Shown: positions 16,652 to 25,751 of the stretch, one piece after another
Position numbering within the stretch: the first letter of the stretch is position 1
How the letters are laid out: each line of letters starts with the position of its first letter
NCBI RefSeq assembly: GCF_964021845.1
Contig: NZ_CAXHZC010000004.1
Coordinates: 248,001-312,000, forward strand
Length of the DNA stretch: 64,000 bases
Origin: Arcticibacterium sp964021845
GTDB taxonomy: Bacteria; Bacteroidota; Bacteroidia; Cytophagales; Spirosomataceae
Reading direction: 5' to 3'
Made by a program: the position numbers and the translations under genes
Notes under the pieces: generated by a model
What the model saw: only the letters and a program-made list of their open reading frames with translations
What the model was told of the DNA's origin: nothing
The model's database searches: none

Positions 16652-18160
16652 ATGAGTATAAGGAATAAGTTAATCTTAAGCTTTGGGCTACTAATTGGAA
16701 TTTTAGTTATTGAAATTACTTTGAATCAAATCATAAGTAATGATGCTGCTAAAACTTATCAAAAATTAAAGGTAGAAGCTTTTCCTGCAATGAAAACGCT
16801 TGAAAAGTATGAGGCCACGAATAGAGAACTGTTTCTTTTAATTTCTACCAAAACTTTTAACAGGTCTACCAGTTTTGAAGAGCAAAATCGTCTAAATGGA
16901 ATATTGGATGTAGAGCTACCATTTTTAAAAAGTGAAATAGCTTTACTGAAAGGAGGTAGCGATATTTCACCATTGCAGCTTGCAAGCATAAACAGTATTA
17001 TCCAGATATCTGATGGATTAATAAGTAAGGCGAAAAGAATAAATGGCTTATTTCTAACTAAAGAAGATTATAAAAATGCATCTAAAATGGCTCAAGCAAA
17101 AGCCATTTACGATAAGGATATTCCGAGTTATTATGCTGATTTAAGTACAGAAATAGTAAAGCTTTTAATTCATTATAATGAATTATTAGAAAGCTATCAA
17201 AACCAATTTACAGAAGATTTAAAATGGCTGTCAAACATTATTTTAATTACTGGTGTTTTAGGTGTTTTGTTTGGTCTGCTTGTAGCTTTTCAAGTTATCC
17301 GCTCTATATCCAAACCAATTGAACGATTGAAAGAGGCGGCTCAAGAAATTAGCACAGGAAATTATGAAGTAGCTATAAACATTGATAGTAAAGATGAAAT
17401 AGCAAGATTGGCCACATCTTTTAATAAGATGGCAAAGTCTTTAAAAGAAAGCTTTGAAGAAATTGAAGAAAATAATATTGAAATTAACCTAAAGAATAAG
17501 GAGTTAGAAGAGTTTGCTTATATCGCTTCACATGATTTACAAGAACCCTTGAGAACGGTAACTAGTTTTATTGATATTCTAAAAGAAGAGTATGGAAAGG
17601 AGCTAGAAGGTAATGGCGAGGTGTATGTGAATTTCATTTTTGAGGCTGCCGTTAGAATGAGGAACCTGATATCGGCTTTACTAGATTATTCTAAATTAGG
17701 GAGGGCTAAAGAGTTTCAAGACTTAGACTGTAAGGAGTTAGTGAAAAGCTGTATGGACGACCTTTCTCTGGCAATCCGTGATTCAGGAGTGTCAATAGAG
17801 GTGGGGGACTTACCTAAACTTAGAGGTAGCGAAATTGGCCTTAGGGTACTTTTTCAAAATTTAATTTCCAATGCCATAAAGTTCAGAAAATTGGGTGCCA
17901 AGGCTGTTATTGAAATATCGGCTAGCTTAGAACCGGAGCATTGGGTTTTCTGTGTTAAGGATAACGGAATAGGGATAGAGAAAACGTATCTAGATAAAAT
18001 ATTTATTATCTTTCAGCGTCTTCATACAAAAGAAAAGTATGAAGGTACTGGAATAGGACTCGCACATTGTAGAAAAATTGTGGAGATCCATAATGGTAGA
18101 ATTTGGGTAGAATCTGAAGAAAACGTAGGAAGCTCTTTTTATTTTACTATTCCAGTATGA
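16652..18160 (+). CDS. Membrane sensor histidine kinase with HAMP domain
   Basis: The 502-residue protein has TM1 at about 7-27, an extracytoplasmic region to about 190 without a recognised ligand domain, TM2 at about 193-215 and a HAMP linker at 216-268. A short coiled coil leads into HisKA with the phospho-acceptor His294 in IASHDLQEPLRTV. The HATPase domain shows the N box FQNLISNAIKFR, the G1 box DNGIGI and the G2 box GTGIGL. The DLQEPLR form is typical of bacteriophytochrome-like kinases that signal to single-domain regulators. It sits between the binding lipoprotein and a response regulator, with gaps of 15 bases on each side. The three are best read as one signalling unit. Confidence 0.93.
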   Translation: MSIRNKLILSFGLLIGILVIEITLNQIISNDAAKTYQKLKVEAFPAMKTLEKYEATNRELFLLISTKTFNRSTSFEEQNRLNGILDVELPFLKSEIALLKGGSDISPLQLASINSIIQISDGLISKAKRINGLFLTKEDYKNASKMAQAKAIYDKDIPSYYADLSTEIVKLLIHYNELLESYQNQFTEDLKWLSNIILITGVLGVLFGLLVAFQVIRSISKPIERLKEAAQEISTGNYEVAINIDSKDEIARLATSFNKMAKSLKESFEEIEENNIEINLKNKELEEFAYIASHDLQEPLRTVTSFIDILKEEYGKELEGNGEVYVNFIFEAAVRMRNLISALLDYSKLGRAKEFQDLDCKELVKSCMDDLSLAIRDSGVSIEVGDLPKLRGSEIGLRVLFQNLISNAIKFRKLGAKAVIEISASLEPEHWVFCVKDNGIGIEKTYLDKIFIIFQRLHTKEKYEGTGIGLAHCRKIVEIHNGRIWVESEENVGSSFYFTIPV

Positions 18161-18175
18161 TCTAATACCGAAGTG

Positions 18176-18571
18176 ATGACAAAATTGAGAACTATCCTAT
18201 TGATTGACGATGATATTGCGGTCAATTATATTCATAAGTACGTTATAAAGAAAGCTGATGTAGTAGACCAGGTCATTACTATGATGAATGGGCAAATGGC
18301 TATTGATTATTTAATTAATGATGATTCGGCAGAATCCACCGTCCCGGAGCTAATCTTTCTTGATATAAACATGCCAGGAATGGATGGTTGGGGCTTTTTA
18401 GATGGTTATAAAAAGCAACAAGAGAAAGACAAAACTAAAATTATTATGCTTACTACCTCCGATAATGAATCTGATAAGGAGCGGGCAATGGCAACAGGGC
18501 AGGTATTAGAATTTATTACGAAGCCCTTAACAAAACAAGGTTTGTTAGACGTAATAGGCCGATATTTTTAA
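18176..18571 (+). CDS. Single-domain response regulator (Rcp1-like)
   Basis: The protein has only a receiver domain of about 131 residues. It shows the acidic pair in LLIDDDIAVN, the phospho-acceptor Asp63 in FLDINMPGMDGW, the switch Thr in MLTTSDNESD and the conserved Lys in ITKPLTKQ. No output domain is present, so it must act by protein contact or pass phosphate onward. The start is taken at the ATG at 18176; a GTG directly before it would add one Met. It is the third gene of the sensory operon and most likely the target of the kinase. Confidence 0.92.
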   Translation: MTKLRTILLIDDDIAVNYIHKYVIKKADVVDQVITMMNGQMAIDYLINDDSAESTVPELIFLDINMPGMDGWGFLDGYKKQQEKDKTKIIMLTTSDNESDKERAMATGQVLEFITKPLTKQGLLDVIGRYF

Positions 18572-18582
18572 TTTTAAACTTT

Positions 18583-18609
18583 CTATATTCTCTATATTCT
18601 CTATATTCT
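18583..18609. repeat. Short tandem repeat, three copies of a 9-base unit
   Basis: Three exact copies of CTATATTCT run from 18583 to 18609, just after the response regulator stop codon. They lie in a non-coding stretch that continues to 18787. No function is evident; the repeat could vary in copy number by slippage. Confidence 0.85.
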
Positions 18610-18787
18610 CTCAAGCTTCCCTGATATCAAATATCAAAGTTCCTTCTTTGCTTGGTGTTTACCGTTCAAAATGAGGTGTTTCTCTTCTTAGCGTTTTGAA
18701 GCTTTCTTAGTTTATGGAACCCTAGGAATAACTTTTAATTAATGAAAGTGTGAAACAAAATGCTGTCAATGCTGCAGTACGGTCACT

Positions 18788-19063
18788 TTAAGATTTATCT
18801 GTCAATATCCTGAAGTCGTTTCTGTTTGAAAATTTTGAATTTTCAGAAATAGTTGAACGAAGTTTCTGTTCTTTATGATTAGCTATTAATTCTTCGAGAC
18901 TTTCTAGGTATTCCTGAAAGGCTTTCTTGTTTACACCTTCGCTGTCATCAGAAGGTAAGGTCATTGGATTTTCCTCTAAATATTGGTAAAGCTCTGGATA
19001 GCTCTGCTCAATTTTTAAGGTGATGTCGTTTATTTTCTTAGTAATCCTTTGTAAATCTTTCAT
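18788..19063 (-). CDS. Small conserved-type cytoplasmic protein, unknown function
   Basis: A 91-residue protein with charged, helix-rich content. The N-terminal part (DLQRITKKINDITLKIEQSY) looks like an amphipathic helix and is followed by PELYQYLEENPMTLP. Similar short proteins with an 'ELY-YL-ENP' core occur in other Cytophagales as far as I recall, but no function is known to me. No signal peptide, metal-binding or DNA-binding motif is seen. It stands alone, transcribed toward the sensory operon, with over 190 bases to the next gene on either side. Confidence 0.65.
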   Translation of the reverse strand: MKDLQRITKKINDITLKIEQSYPELYQYLEENPMTLPSDDSEGVNKKAFQEYLESLEELIANHKEQKLRSTISENSKFSNRNDFRILTDKS

Positions 19064-19211
19064 GGTCGTAATTGTTTGATTTGTAAGAGTTATAGCTAAA
19101 AAAACGTTCCGACCATTATTTCGCTCGTTTGAGGTAAATACTCCACAAGTTTACTTAAGATTGGATAGATTGAAATTTCAGTAATAAATGAAAACTTTGT
19201 TGAAATTGAAA

Positions 19212-19243
19212 ATAAAACCCATCTATGAAGCACAGATGGGTTT
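19212..19243 (-). terminator. Rho-independent terminator after the alkaline phosphatase gene
   Basis: A 10-bp perfect stem, AAACCCATCT (19215-19224) with AGATGGGTTT (19234-19243), and a 9-base loop. Reading the minus strand, it follows the phosphatase stop by 13 bases and is followed by TTTTATTTT. This fits termination of the phosphatase transcript. Confidence 0.8.
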
Positions 19244-19256
19244 CGGAAAATAATCT

Positions 19257-20306
19257 TTAAAGCTCTAAAAGTGCCTTAATTTTATGGTACACTTCATTAT
19301 TCTCATAAATTCCTTGGAAGTTTTCAGAACCAGGTCCGTAAGCAAAAATCGGAATCAATGCCGCTGTATGGTGTTTGGTATTAAACTTTAGTTTGAGTTT
19401 GTCGGGTGTTTCGCCACCTGTAAGAGCCACTCCACCAGTTTCATGGTCAGCCGTAACTACCACTAGCGTATTTTTATCTTTTTTAGCAAAGTCCAAAACC
19501 ACTGCCAGGACATCGTCAAAATCTAACTGCTCAGCCACCAACATTTCGGCGTTATTTTGATGCCCAGCCCAGTCTATAAATGAACCTTCCGTCATCAGAA
19601 AGAAACCATCTTCAGATTGGCTAAGGTAATCTAAGGCTAATTGAGTGGCCTTAGGATGAAAATCTCCTCTGCTAATATGTTTGGCAGGCATTTCCTCTTC
19701 TTCTAAAAGAAAGCCATATTTTTTATTGATATTTACACGCGTACTAAGGCTTACCGAATCCATTTCAAAACCCTTTAATTTCATGTCTTCAAAGAGATTT
19801 TTCTTATCAGAGCGGTCTGTAAAGAATTTTAATCCTGCTCCTGCAAAAAAGTCAACTTGAGAGTTGGCTAATTGTTCCGCTATTTCTTCATGCATGTTTC
19901 TACTTTTTACATGGGCGTAATAGCATGCCGGCGTAGCATGGGTGATGGTGCTCAGGCTTATTAAACCTGTTTTGTAGTTTTTGGCTTCCAGTTCTTCTAC
20001 TATTGTGGGAATAGAAAGCGTGTCGGCATCTACACCCACAGCTCCATTGTATGTTTTTTGACCACTGGCAAAGGCAGTAGCTCCTGCTGCTGAGTCGGTT
20101 ACTTTACTGCTGGCAGAGGATGTTTTTATAAAACCTATGTTTTTAAATTGTTCAAAATTTGAAGGACCATCTTTATAATAAAAGGCGGTTGAGATTTGGC
20201 TTAAGCCCATGCCATCTCCTATAAGCATTATTACATTTTTGGGTTTGTCTTGGGCAAACAGGCTGCTGGTGACTAGTAGAAGGCTAAGTATTTTAAATAA
20301 TTTCAT
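19257..20306 (-). CDS. Secreted alkaline phosphatase
   Basis: This PhoA-superfamily phosphomonoesterase should release phosphate from organic esters outside the cytoplasm. From Met at 20306 the protein has 349 residues and a clear signal peptide (MKLFKILSLLLVTSSLFAQ). The start at 20360 would put 18 non-signal residues in front. Metal and catalytic motifs are visible: LIGDGMGLSQ, the nucleophile Ser in VTDSAAGATAFASG, and VTADHETGG. It is divergent from the GDPD-phosphatase fusion gene about 200 bases away, so both may respond to phosphate supply. No Pho box could be recognised, since the Bacteroidota consensus is poorly known to me. Confidence 0.92.
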   Translation of the reverse strand: MKLFKILSLLLVTSSLFAQDKPKNVIMLIGDGMGLSQISTAFYYKDGPSNFEQFKNIGFIKTSSASSKVTDSAAGATAFASGQKTYNGAVGVDADTLSIPTIVEELEAKNYKTGLISLSTITHATPACYYAHVKSRNMHEEIAEQLANSQVDFFAGAGLKFFTDRSDKKNLFEDMKLKGFEMDSVSLSTRVNINKKYGFLLEEEEMPAKHISRGDFHPKATQLALDYLSQSEDGFFLMTEGSFIDWAGHQNNAEMLVAEQLDFDDVLAVVLDFAKKDKNTLVVVTADHETGGVALTGGETPDKLKLKFNTKHHTAALIPIFAYGPGSENFQGIYENNEVYHKIKALLEL

Positions 20307-20471
20307 TTTTTGAGTCAATTGTAAGTCGCAAAAGTAAAAGATGATTGATTTAATAAGCAAGACTAAAGCATTATTAACGGTAACTTAATATCGGAAAGGG
20401 GCGGTTTGAGTCATGGTAGAGAATTGATATTAACTTTATATTAGCAGCCAATACAGACGGTAAAGAAAAAT

Positions 20472-20479
20472 TATCTTTG
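20472..20479 (+). promoter_or_regulatory. Candidate -7 box for the phosphodiesterase-phosphatase gene
   Basis: TATCTTTG at 20472-20479 matches the TAnnTTTG -7 consensus of the phylum and lies 22 bases before the ATG. No well-spaced upstream TTG box was found, so this is only a candidate. Confidence 0.35.
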
Positions 20480-20501
20480 CCGAAAATTACAGCAATCTTA
20501 T

Positions 20502-22271
20502 ATGAATAAATTTATAGTATTTCTTTTTCTTATTTCTGGTCTTTCTTTTGGACAAGATTTTAGTGTGCATTCTCATAATGACTATGCTCAAGACGTTCCG
20601 TTTTGGAAAGCCTTTTCGGCGGGATGTGGCTCTATAGAGGCAGACATTATTTTACAAAACGGTAAACTGATGGTGGCTCATAATGTGCCAGATATTAAGG
20701 CGGTCAATACCTTTGAGAACCTTTATTTGAAGCCTCTGCAGGTAATTATGAACTCTGAGCTGTATGAGGCTTTCGATTTACAAATATTGATAGATCTAAA
20801 AACTGCAGCAGAGCCTACCATGAAGGTTTTGATGACTCAGTTAGAAAAATATCCTGAGCTTATAAATAGTAATAATACAGCAAAAGCAATATCATTTGTT
20901 ATTTCGGGAAACAGGCCTGATGCAGAGCAATACGGCAATTACCCTAGTTATATCAATTTTGATTATAAAAAGGTTGATGCATGGCCAGTCAATATGGACA
21001 AGGTAGCTTTGGTAAGTTTACCTTTTTATAAGTACACGCGATGGAATGGAAAAGGGAGGTTAACTAGTGGTGATGAAAAGAATCTTAAAACGGTAATTGA
21101 CCAAATACACGCCAAAGGAAAGAAAGTGAGGTTTTGGGCTACACCAGATTCTAAAACAGCTTGGTTTACCCTTTCAACCTTGGGAATAGACTTTATTAAT
21201 ACCGATGAACCATTTAGATGTAATGCTTATTTAGAAACGCTATCTGACAGACTGGTAGAAATAGTGGAAAACGACGAAAGTAAATTTAAAATGGCGTCAG
21301 CCAAGTTTCAACAGCCTGCGGTCATATTGATGGTTGGCGACGGAACAGGTTTAGCACAGATTTCTGCAGGTATATTGAGCCAGAGAGCTCCCTTAAACTT
21401 GTCAAGAATTAAAAGCTTAGGCCTTATCAAAACTGCATCTGCCGATGATTTTACGACAGATTCGGCCGCGGGAGGTACGGCCTTAGCCACAGGAAAGAAA
21501 ACCAATAATAGGTACATAGGACTTGATGCTGATGGTAGAGAACTAAAAACAATTTTTGATGCAGCAGAAGCTGCAAATTACAGCACCGGAATTGTGACTA
21601 CAGATGCCATTACTGGTGCTACGCCATCTTCTTTTTATGCTCATGTAGCAGATAGAGATAGCTCTGAAAACATAGGAGATTACTTGAAAAAAAGTAAGCT
21701 AGATATTTTTGTAGCGGGGGGGAAGAAATCTTTTAAAAACACCACTTGGGAGAATAGGGAAATAGTGAAGGATTTGTCAGAAATTGCAAATATGGCAGAT
21801 GACAGAGTTGGCTTTTTTGGAGCTGATGGTGGTATGCCATTTATTACGGAAGGCAGAGGTGATTACTTGCCTCAAGCTACTATGGAGGCTTTAAACTTTT
21901 TAGAGAAGAAGAATAAACCATTTGCTCTGTTGATAGAAAATGGACATATTGATGGCTCTGGTCACGCAAATAAGGCAAAAGCTTTGGCGGCAGAGGTAAG
22001 AGATTTTGACAAGGCTATTGGCTTGGTGATGGATTATGTAGACAGTCACCCAGAAACATTATTGATAATCACGGCAGACCATGAGACTGGCGGGGTGACA
22101 TTGCCACATGGCACCAAAAATGAAATGGAGATACAATTTCATTCAAACGACCATACAGGTATTCTGGTGCCGCTTTTTGCTTACGGAAAGGGTGCTGAGA
22201 AATTACAAGGTATTTATGAAAATACGGAGGTTTATGACCGAATGCTAGAGTATATAAAGGCAAACAAATAG
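20502..22271 (+). CDS. GDPD/PI-PLC-like domain fused to alkaline phosphatase
   Basis: The 589-residue protein joins two phosphate-releasing modules after a signal peptide (residues 1 to about 17, ending SFG). Residues 19 to about 265 are phosphodiesterase-like, with HSHNDYAQ carrying the expected catalytic His, then GCGSIEADI and MVAHN, and WATPDSKTAW near the end. Residues from about 271 are a full alkaline phosphatase: LMVGDGTGLAQ, the nucleophile Ser in TTDSAAGGTALATG, and ITADHETGG. One chain could thus split a phosphodiester and then strip phosphate from the product. The neighbour on the other strand is a stand-alone alkaline phosphatase. The substrate, such as glycerophosphodiesters or lipid head groups, is inferred only from the fold. 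Confidence 0.88.
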   Translation: MNKFIVFLFLISGLSFGQDFSVHSHNDYAQDVPFWKAFSAGCGSIEADIILQNGKLMVAHNVPDIKAVNTFENLYLKPLQVIMNSELYEAFDLQILIDLKTAAEPTMKVLMTQLEKYPELINSNNTAKAISFVISGNRPDAEQYGNYPSYINFDYKKVDAWPVNMDKVALVSLPFYKYTRWNGKGRLTSGDEKNLKTVIDQIHAKGKKVRFWATPDSKTAWFTLSTLGIDFINTDEPFRCNAYLETLSDRLVEIVENDESKFKMASAKFQQPAVILMVGDGTGLAQISAGILSQRAPLNLSRIKSLGLIKTASADDFTTDSAAGGTALATGKKTNNRYIGLDADGRELKTIFDAAEAANYSTGIVTTDAITGATPSSFYAHVADRDSSENIGDYLKKSKLDIFVAGGKKSFKNTTWENREIVKDLSEIANMADDRVGFFGADGGMPFITEGRGDYLPQATMEALNFLEKKNKPFALLIENGHIDGSGHANKAKALAAEVRDFDKAIGLVMDYVDSHPETLLIITADHETGGVTLPHGTKNEMEIQFHSNDHTGILVPLFAYGKGAEKLQGIYENTEVYDRMLEYIKANK

Positions 22272-22295
22272 TGAAGTATAGAGGCTGACTTCAAA

Positions 22296-22332
22296 AAATA
22301 CGGGCCTCGCAATTTTCGCGAAGCCCGTATCA
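22296..22332. terminator. Bidirectional terminator between convergent genes
   Basis: ATACGGGC (22298-22305) pairs with GCCCGTAT (22323-22330), with an inner CGC/GCG pair and an A/T-rich loop. On the minus strand the stem is followed by six T residues, which fits termination of the outer-membrane gene. On the plus strand it follows the phosphatase fusion stop by 25 bases but has a weaker T tract. Confidence 0.7.
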
Positions 22333-22351
22333 TTTAATCTTTTAAAGCGTC

Positions 22352-23593
22352 TTAATTAACTCCTGAAAACCTCGGATTTACAATACTGTTATTAACAGAG
22401 CCAAAAGTGAAGTTGAGGCCAAAAGAAGTGTAATAGTTAAATGTGGTAGGTAACTGCTGTCCTCCTAGAAGAATTTCCTCATTACTACTTGCCGTTTCTG
22501 CTAATGAAATTTGATTTTTTATTTGAGCACCAGACCCATATAGCCTTAGGGAAATGCCCTGAACTATCCGCCAACTTAACTCTACCTCCATACTTAGCCT
22601 ATATTTTCCTGGGTCATCCAAATATTGATAGCCATTTAGCTCAGCTGAAAAGTTACCCCACGGCTTGGTATAGCCTAAGATGCCAGTGACTTGGTGATAT
22701 GGTTTTGTTTCTAAAGTTTGGTCAAAAATGGTTCTTTCTAGATAGTCTAATCTTCTGTAGCCAGCTTGGTAAATCCACCTAAACTGTTCTTTATTAAAAT
22801 CTTCAATAGGGAAAATAGAATATTCAAGTGCAGGAGCTAAACTACCAGAAAAATCAATATTGGAGTATACGGAATGGTAGCCTTTCATTAAACCACCAAT
22901 ACTCCAGTTTTTTGCAAAAGTGGAAACATAAAGCATATTAAAGCCATAGCTGTTAACCTTTACCGTTTCTATCTCCTCTTCTAGAGTAACAGAACTGTTG
23001 TTTTGATTAAGATAAGTGTAGAAACTAAATTTGGAATCTTCTGTGGTTCGGCCACCCCTCACATTTCCTGCTAATCTAACAGATTTTTTATTACTCTCTC
23101 CTCTTAAACTACCAGAGCCTCCAATCCCAAATATCCAGTTATTCCAAGGGTCTTCTTCTGAATCGACATCAGAAGTACTTTGTATTCCTTTCGGAAAACT
23201 GATTTTAACATCTTTTGCCATTTCTGTATTAGCTATATAAACGAGCAAACCTTGGTTTACCTTGTTTAAAACCTTTTTACGAGCAATGGCCTCCGAGTCG
23301 TTTTGGCCTGTTTCAAATTCTACTAAAGCGTCGCAGCCCTGCAAGGCATGCTGCCCCATGAAATTAAGCTGATAATTCCTTCCACCACTAGCATTACCTT
23401 GGTCAGTTATCAATATTTGAATATCTGCCAAAGCTTGGTCTCTAGTAAATGTAAAGTAACTAAGCTCGGTGAGGAGGTAGGTAGTAAAGCACCTAGCCTG
23501 CTGACAGTTAATGTATAATTTTGGTTTATCTTGTGCTTTAAGAGCAGACGAAATTGTTAGAAAGAATAGGAAAATGAGATATTTGCTTCGCAT
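22352..23593 (-). CDS. Predicted envelope beta-barrel protein, conserved Bacteroidota type
   Basis: From Met at 23593 the protein has 413 residues and a signal peptide (MRSKYLIFLFFLTISSALKA). A longer frame to 23677 adds 28 residues that are not signal-like. The N-terminal 120 residues contain KLYINCQQARC, DIQILITDQGNASGGRNY and a GLLVYIANT segment. I recognise these from a widespread uncharacterised family whose members have a C-D/F-X-Y-R/T pattern followed by alternating strands. The remainder has many strands with aromatic girdle residues and ends near FGLNFTFGS, consistent with an outer-membrane barrel. The function is unknown. It stands alone, convergent with the phosphatase fusion gene. 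Confidence 0.65.
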   Translation of the reverse strand: MRSKYLIFLFFLTISSALKAQDKPKLYINCQQARCFTTYLLTELSYFTFTRDQALADIQILITDQGNASGGRNYQLNFMGQHALQGCDALVEFETGQNDSEAIARKKVLNKVNQGLLVYIANTEMAKDVKISFPKGIQSTSDVDSEEDPWNNWIFGIGGSGSLRGESNKKSVRLAGNVRGGRTTEDSKFSFYTYLNQNNSSVTLEEEIETVKVNSYGFNMLYVSTFAKNWSIGGLMKGYHSVYSNIDFSGSLAPALEYSIFPIEDFNKEQFRWIYQAGYRRLDYLERTIFDQTLETKPYHQVTGILGYTKPWGNFSAELNGYQYLDDPGKYRLSMEVELSWRIVQGISLRLYGSGAQIKNQISLAETASSNEEILLGGQQLPTTFNYYTSFGLNFTFGSVNNSIVNPRFSGVN

Positions 23594-23927
23594 CAATTTT
23601 TTTTTTTCGGTTAGCACCTGACATAAAAGTTTAAAGATAAGTGTTCTAAGTGGGGGAGGTCTCATAGAATCCGCCAAGCATACTATTTAATAGGCATATC
23701 AAGGAATTTTGAAGGTCAAAATTTGGACAAAACTTAGAATTTTTAAATTATCTTAAGATTGTGGAGCTTGAAAACTACTTCATATGGAAGGTAGTTTTCT
23801 TTTGTTTGTATTGAATATTCAGAATAAATTGAAAATAATGAACATTTGTTTTCATGAGTCTTTTTTCCTTTTATGCCTGAAAGGTCAATGATTTAGTAGA
23901 TTTTTGCTTTCGAATAAATCATTTAGC
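23594..23927. other. Divergent intergenic region with an orphan hairpin
   Basis: The 334 bases between the starts of the envelope protein gene and the glutaminase gene hold no ORF worth calling. At 23770-23799 there is a perfect 9-bp stem, GAAAACTAC with GTAGTTTTC, with a 12-base loop and followed by TTTTGTTTG. It looks like an intrinsic terminator on the plus strand, although no gene reads into it. Confidence 0.5.
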
Positions 23928-24842
23928 ATGAATTATAAGGAGATCTTAGAAAGGGTGATGAACAATGTAAGGGCTGAAAAAAGTTTAGGGAAACTGGCAA
24001 CTTATATTCCTGAGTTGGGCAACATAGACCCCTATAAATTGGGCGTGCATTTAAGTACGGTAAATAATTTGGACGTAGGTAGTGGAGATAATCAAGAGAA
24101 GCTATCCATCCAGAGTATTGCGAAGGTTTTTTCGCTCTGTTTAGCTTATAAAATGGTGGGAGAGTCAATTTGGAAAAGAGTAGATGTAGAACCCTCCGGC
24201 AATCCATTTAACTCTTTGGTACAGTTAGAGGCAGATAATGGTATTCCTAGAAATCCTTTTATTAATGCTGGAGCCATAGTGATTTGTGATATTTTAATTA
24301 GTCATTTAGAGAGACCGAAAGATGCTTTTTTAAGTTTTGTAAAAGAAATATCTGATAATCCAGAACTCACTTTTTGTCAAAAAATAGCCGATTCGGAAAA
24401 GTCTATTGGTTATAGAAATGTGGCTCTGTGCAATTTCATTAAGTCCCTGGGAAACATTAAAAATGAGCCTGAGGAGGTTTTAGATTTCTATTTTTGTCTT
24501 TGTTCTTTAGAAATGAGTTGTAAAGAACTCGCTCAGGCTTTCTTGTTTTTAGCGAATGGAGGTAAAAAAGTCTCTGATGAAAAAGAAATTTTGACTAAAA
24601 GTCAAACCAAGCGTATTAATGCACTCATGCAGACTTGTGGTTTTTATGATGAGTCTGGCGAGTTTGCTTTTGAGGTAGGGTTACCGGGTAAAAGTGGTGT
24701 GGGAGGAGGAATAGTTGCAGTTTTTCCAGGAAACTATAGCATTGCGGTATGGAGTCCTAAGCTTAATGCCAAAGGAAATTCTTATAAAGGAATGATGTTT
24801 TTAGAAATGTTTACAACCGAAACCGAAGCGTCAATATTTTAA
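23928..24842 (+). CDS. glsA: Glutaminase A
   Basis: Glutaminase converts glutamine to glutamate and ammonia in the cytoplasm. The 304-residue protein has the serine beta-lactamase-like fold of the GlsA family. It shows the nucleophile Ser and general base Lys in SIQSIAKVF (S-x-x-K), NPFINAGAI, and the late GKSGVGGGI loop. The ATG at 23928 is chosen because family proteins begin just before this point; a TTG at 23904 would add eight residues. The gene is alone, convergent with pdxJ. Length and motifs are complete, so it should be active. Confidence 0.93.
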   Translation: MNYKEILERVMNNVRAEKSLGKLATYIPELGNIDPYKLGVHLSTVNNLDVGSGDNQEKLSIQSIAKVFSLCLAYKMVGESIWKRVDVEPSGNPFNSLVQLEADNGIPRNPFINAGAIVICDILISHLERPKDAFLSFVKEISDNPELTFCQKIADSEKSIGYRNVALCNFIKSLGNIKNEPEEVLDFYFCLCSLEMSCKELAQAFLFLANGGKKVSDEKEILTKSQTKRINALMQTCGFYDESGEFAFEVGLPGKSGVGGGIVAVFPGNYSIAVWSPKLNAKGNSYKGMMFLEMFTTETEASIF

Positions 24843-24920
24843 TTTCATAACAAATTGTACTTTCAGTAATAAATGAAAATTTAGTGTTAATTAGTTAAAG
24901 AGAAAACGGCATGGCGTTAA

Positions 24921-25640
24921 TTACTTATTTAACTGTCTGAGATAAAGTTGAATAGTGTTCTCTAATCCTAGGTAAAGGGCATCGCATATCAAGGCATGTC
25001 CAATTGACACTTCTAGCAAGCCAGGAATGTTTTGATGGAAATAGGCTAAGTTATCTAAACTTAAATCGTGTCCTGCGTTTAATCCTAGTCCTAATTCTTG
25101 AGCTCTTTCTGCAGCCTTAACAAAGGGTTCTATCGCCTTTTCTTTGCTGGCGGCGTATTCACTTGCGTAGCTTTCCGTGTATAACTCTATTCTGTTTGTA
25201 CCTATTTCAGCAGCACCTTCCACCATTTTAATATCGGGGTCCACAAAAATGGAAACTCTAATACCAGCATCTTGGTATTTTTTCACCAATTCTTTTAGTC
25301 GGTCTTTGTGCGTAATGGTGTCCCAGCCTGCATTTGAGGTGATGGCACTTAGGGTGTCAGGCACCAAAGTGGCCTGTGTAGGCAAGTTTTTTAGAACCAC
25401 TTCTTCAAAACGGCCTTCGGTAGGGTTACCCTCAATGTTATATTCAGTGGTAACTATTTTCTTTAAGTCAAAAACGTCTTGATATTTTATGTGTCTTTCG
25501 TCCGGTCTGGGATGAATCGTGATTCCCTCAGCACCAAATCTTTCACAGTCTAAAGCTGTATTTACAAGGTTCGGCATGTCGTGCCCTCTTGAATTTCGTA
25601 AGGTGGCTATTTTATTGATATTGACAGATAATTTCGTCAT
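24921..25640 (-). CDS. pdxJ: Pyridoxine 5'-phosphate synthase
   Basis: PdxJ condenses 1-deoxyxylulose 5-phosphate with 3-amino-2-oxopropyl phosphate to make pyridoxine 5'-phosphate in the DXP-dependent vitamin B6 pathway. The 239-residue TIM barrel shows LSVNINKIATLRNSRG at the N-terminus, GITIHPRPDERHI, SIFVDPD and GLNAGHDLSLDNL with the conserved His. These cover the phosphate-binding and active-site segments. Length is normal. The gene is divergent from yqeY-cvpA and does not sit with pdxA here. Confidence 0.96.
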   Translation of the reverse strand: MTKLSVNINKIATLRNSRGHDMPNLVNTALDCERFGAEGITIHPRPDERHIKYQDVFDLKKIVTTEYNIEGNPTEGRFEEVVLKNLPTQATLVPDTLSAITSNAGWDTITHKDRLKELVKKYQDAGIRVSIFVDPDIKMVEGAAEIGTNRIELYTESYASEYAASKEKAIEPFVKAAERAQELGLGLNAGHDLSLDNLAYFHQNIPGLLEVSIGHALICDALYLGLENTIQLYLRQLNK

Positions 25641-25751
25641 TTTTGCTCTCAGAAGCCGTAAGGCTTTTAGTTTTTTGCAATTTAAGAATTCCGCATTTCA
25701 ATTCATCAAAGAGTTTTTGATACTTTGATTATGCCCAAATAAAAGATAAAC

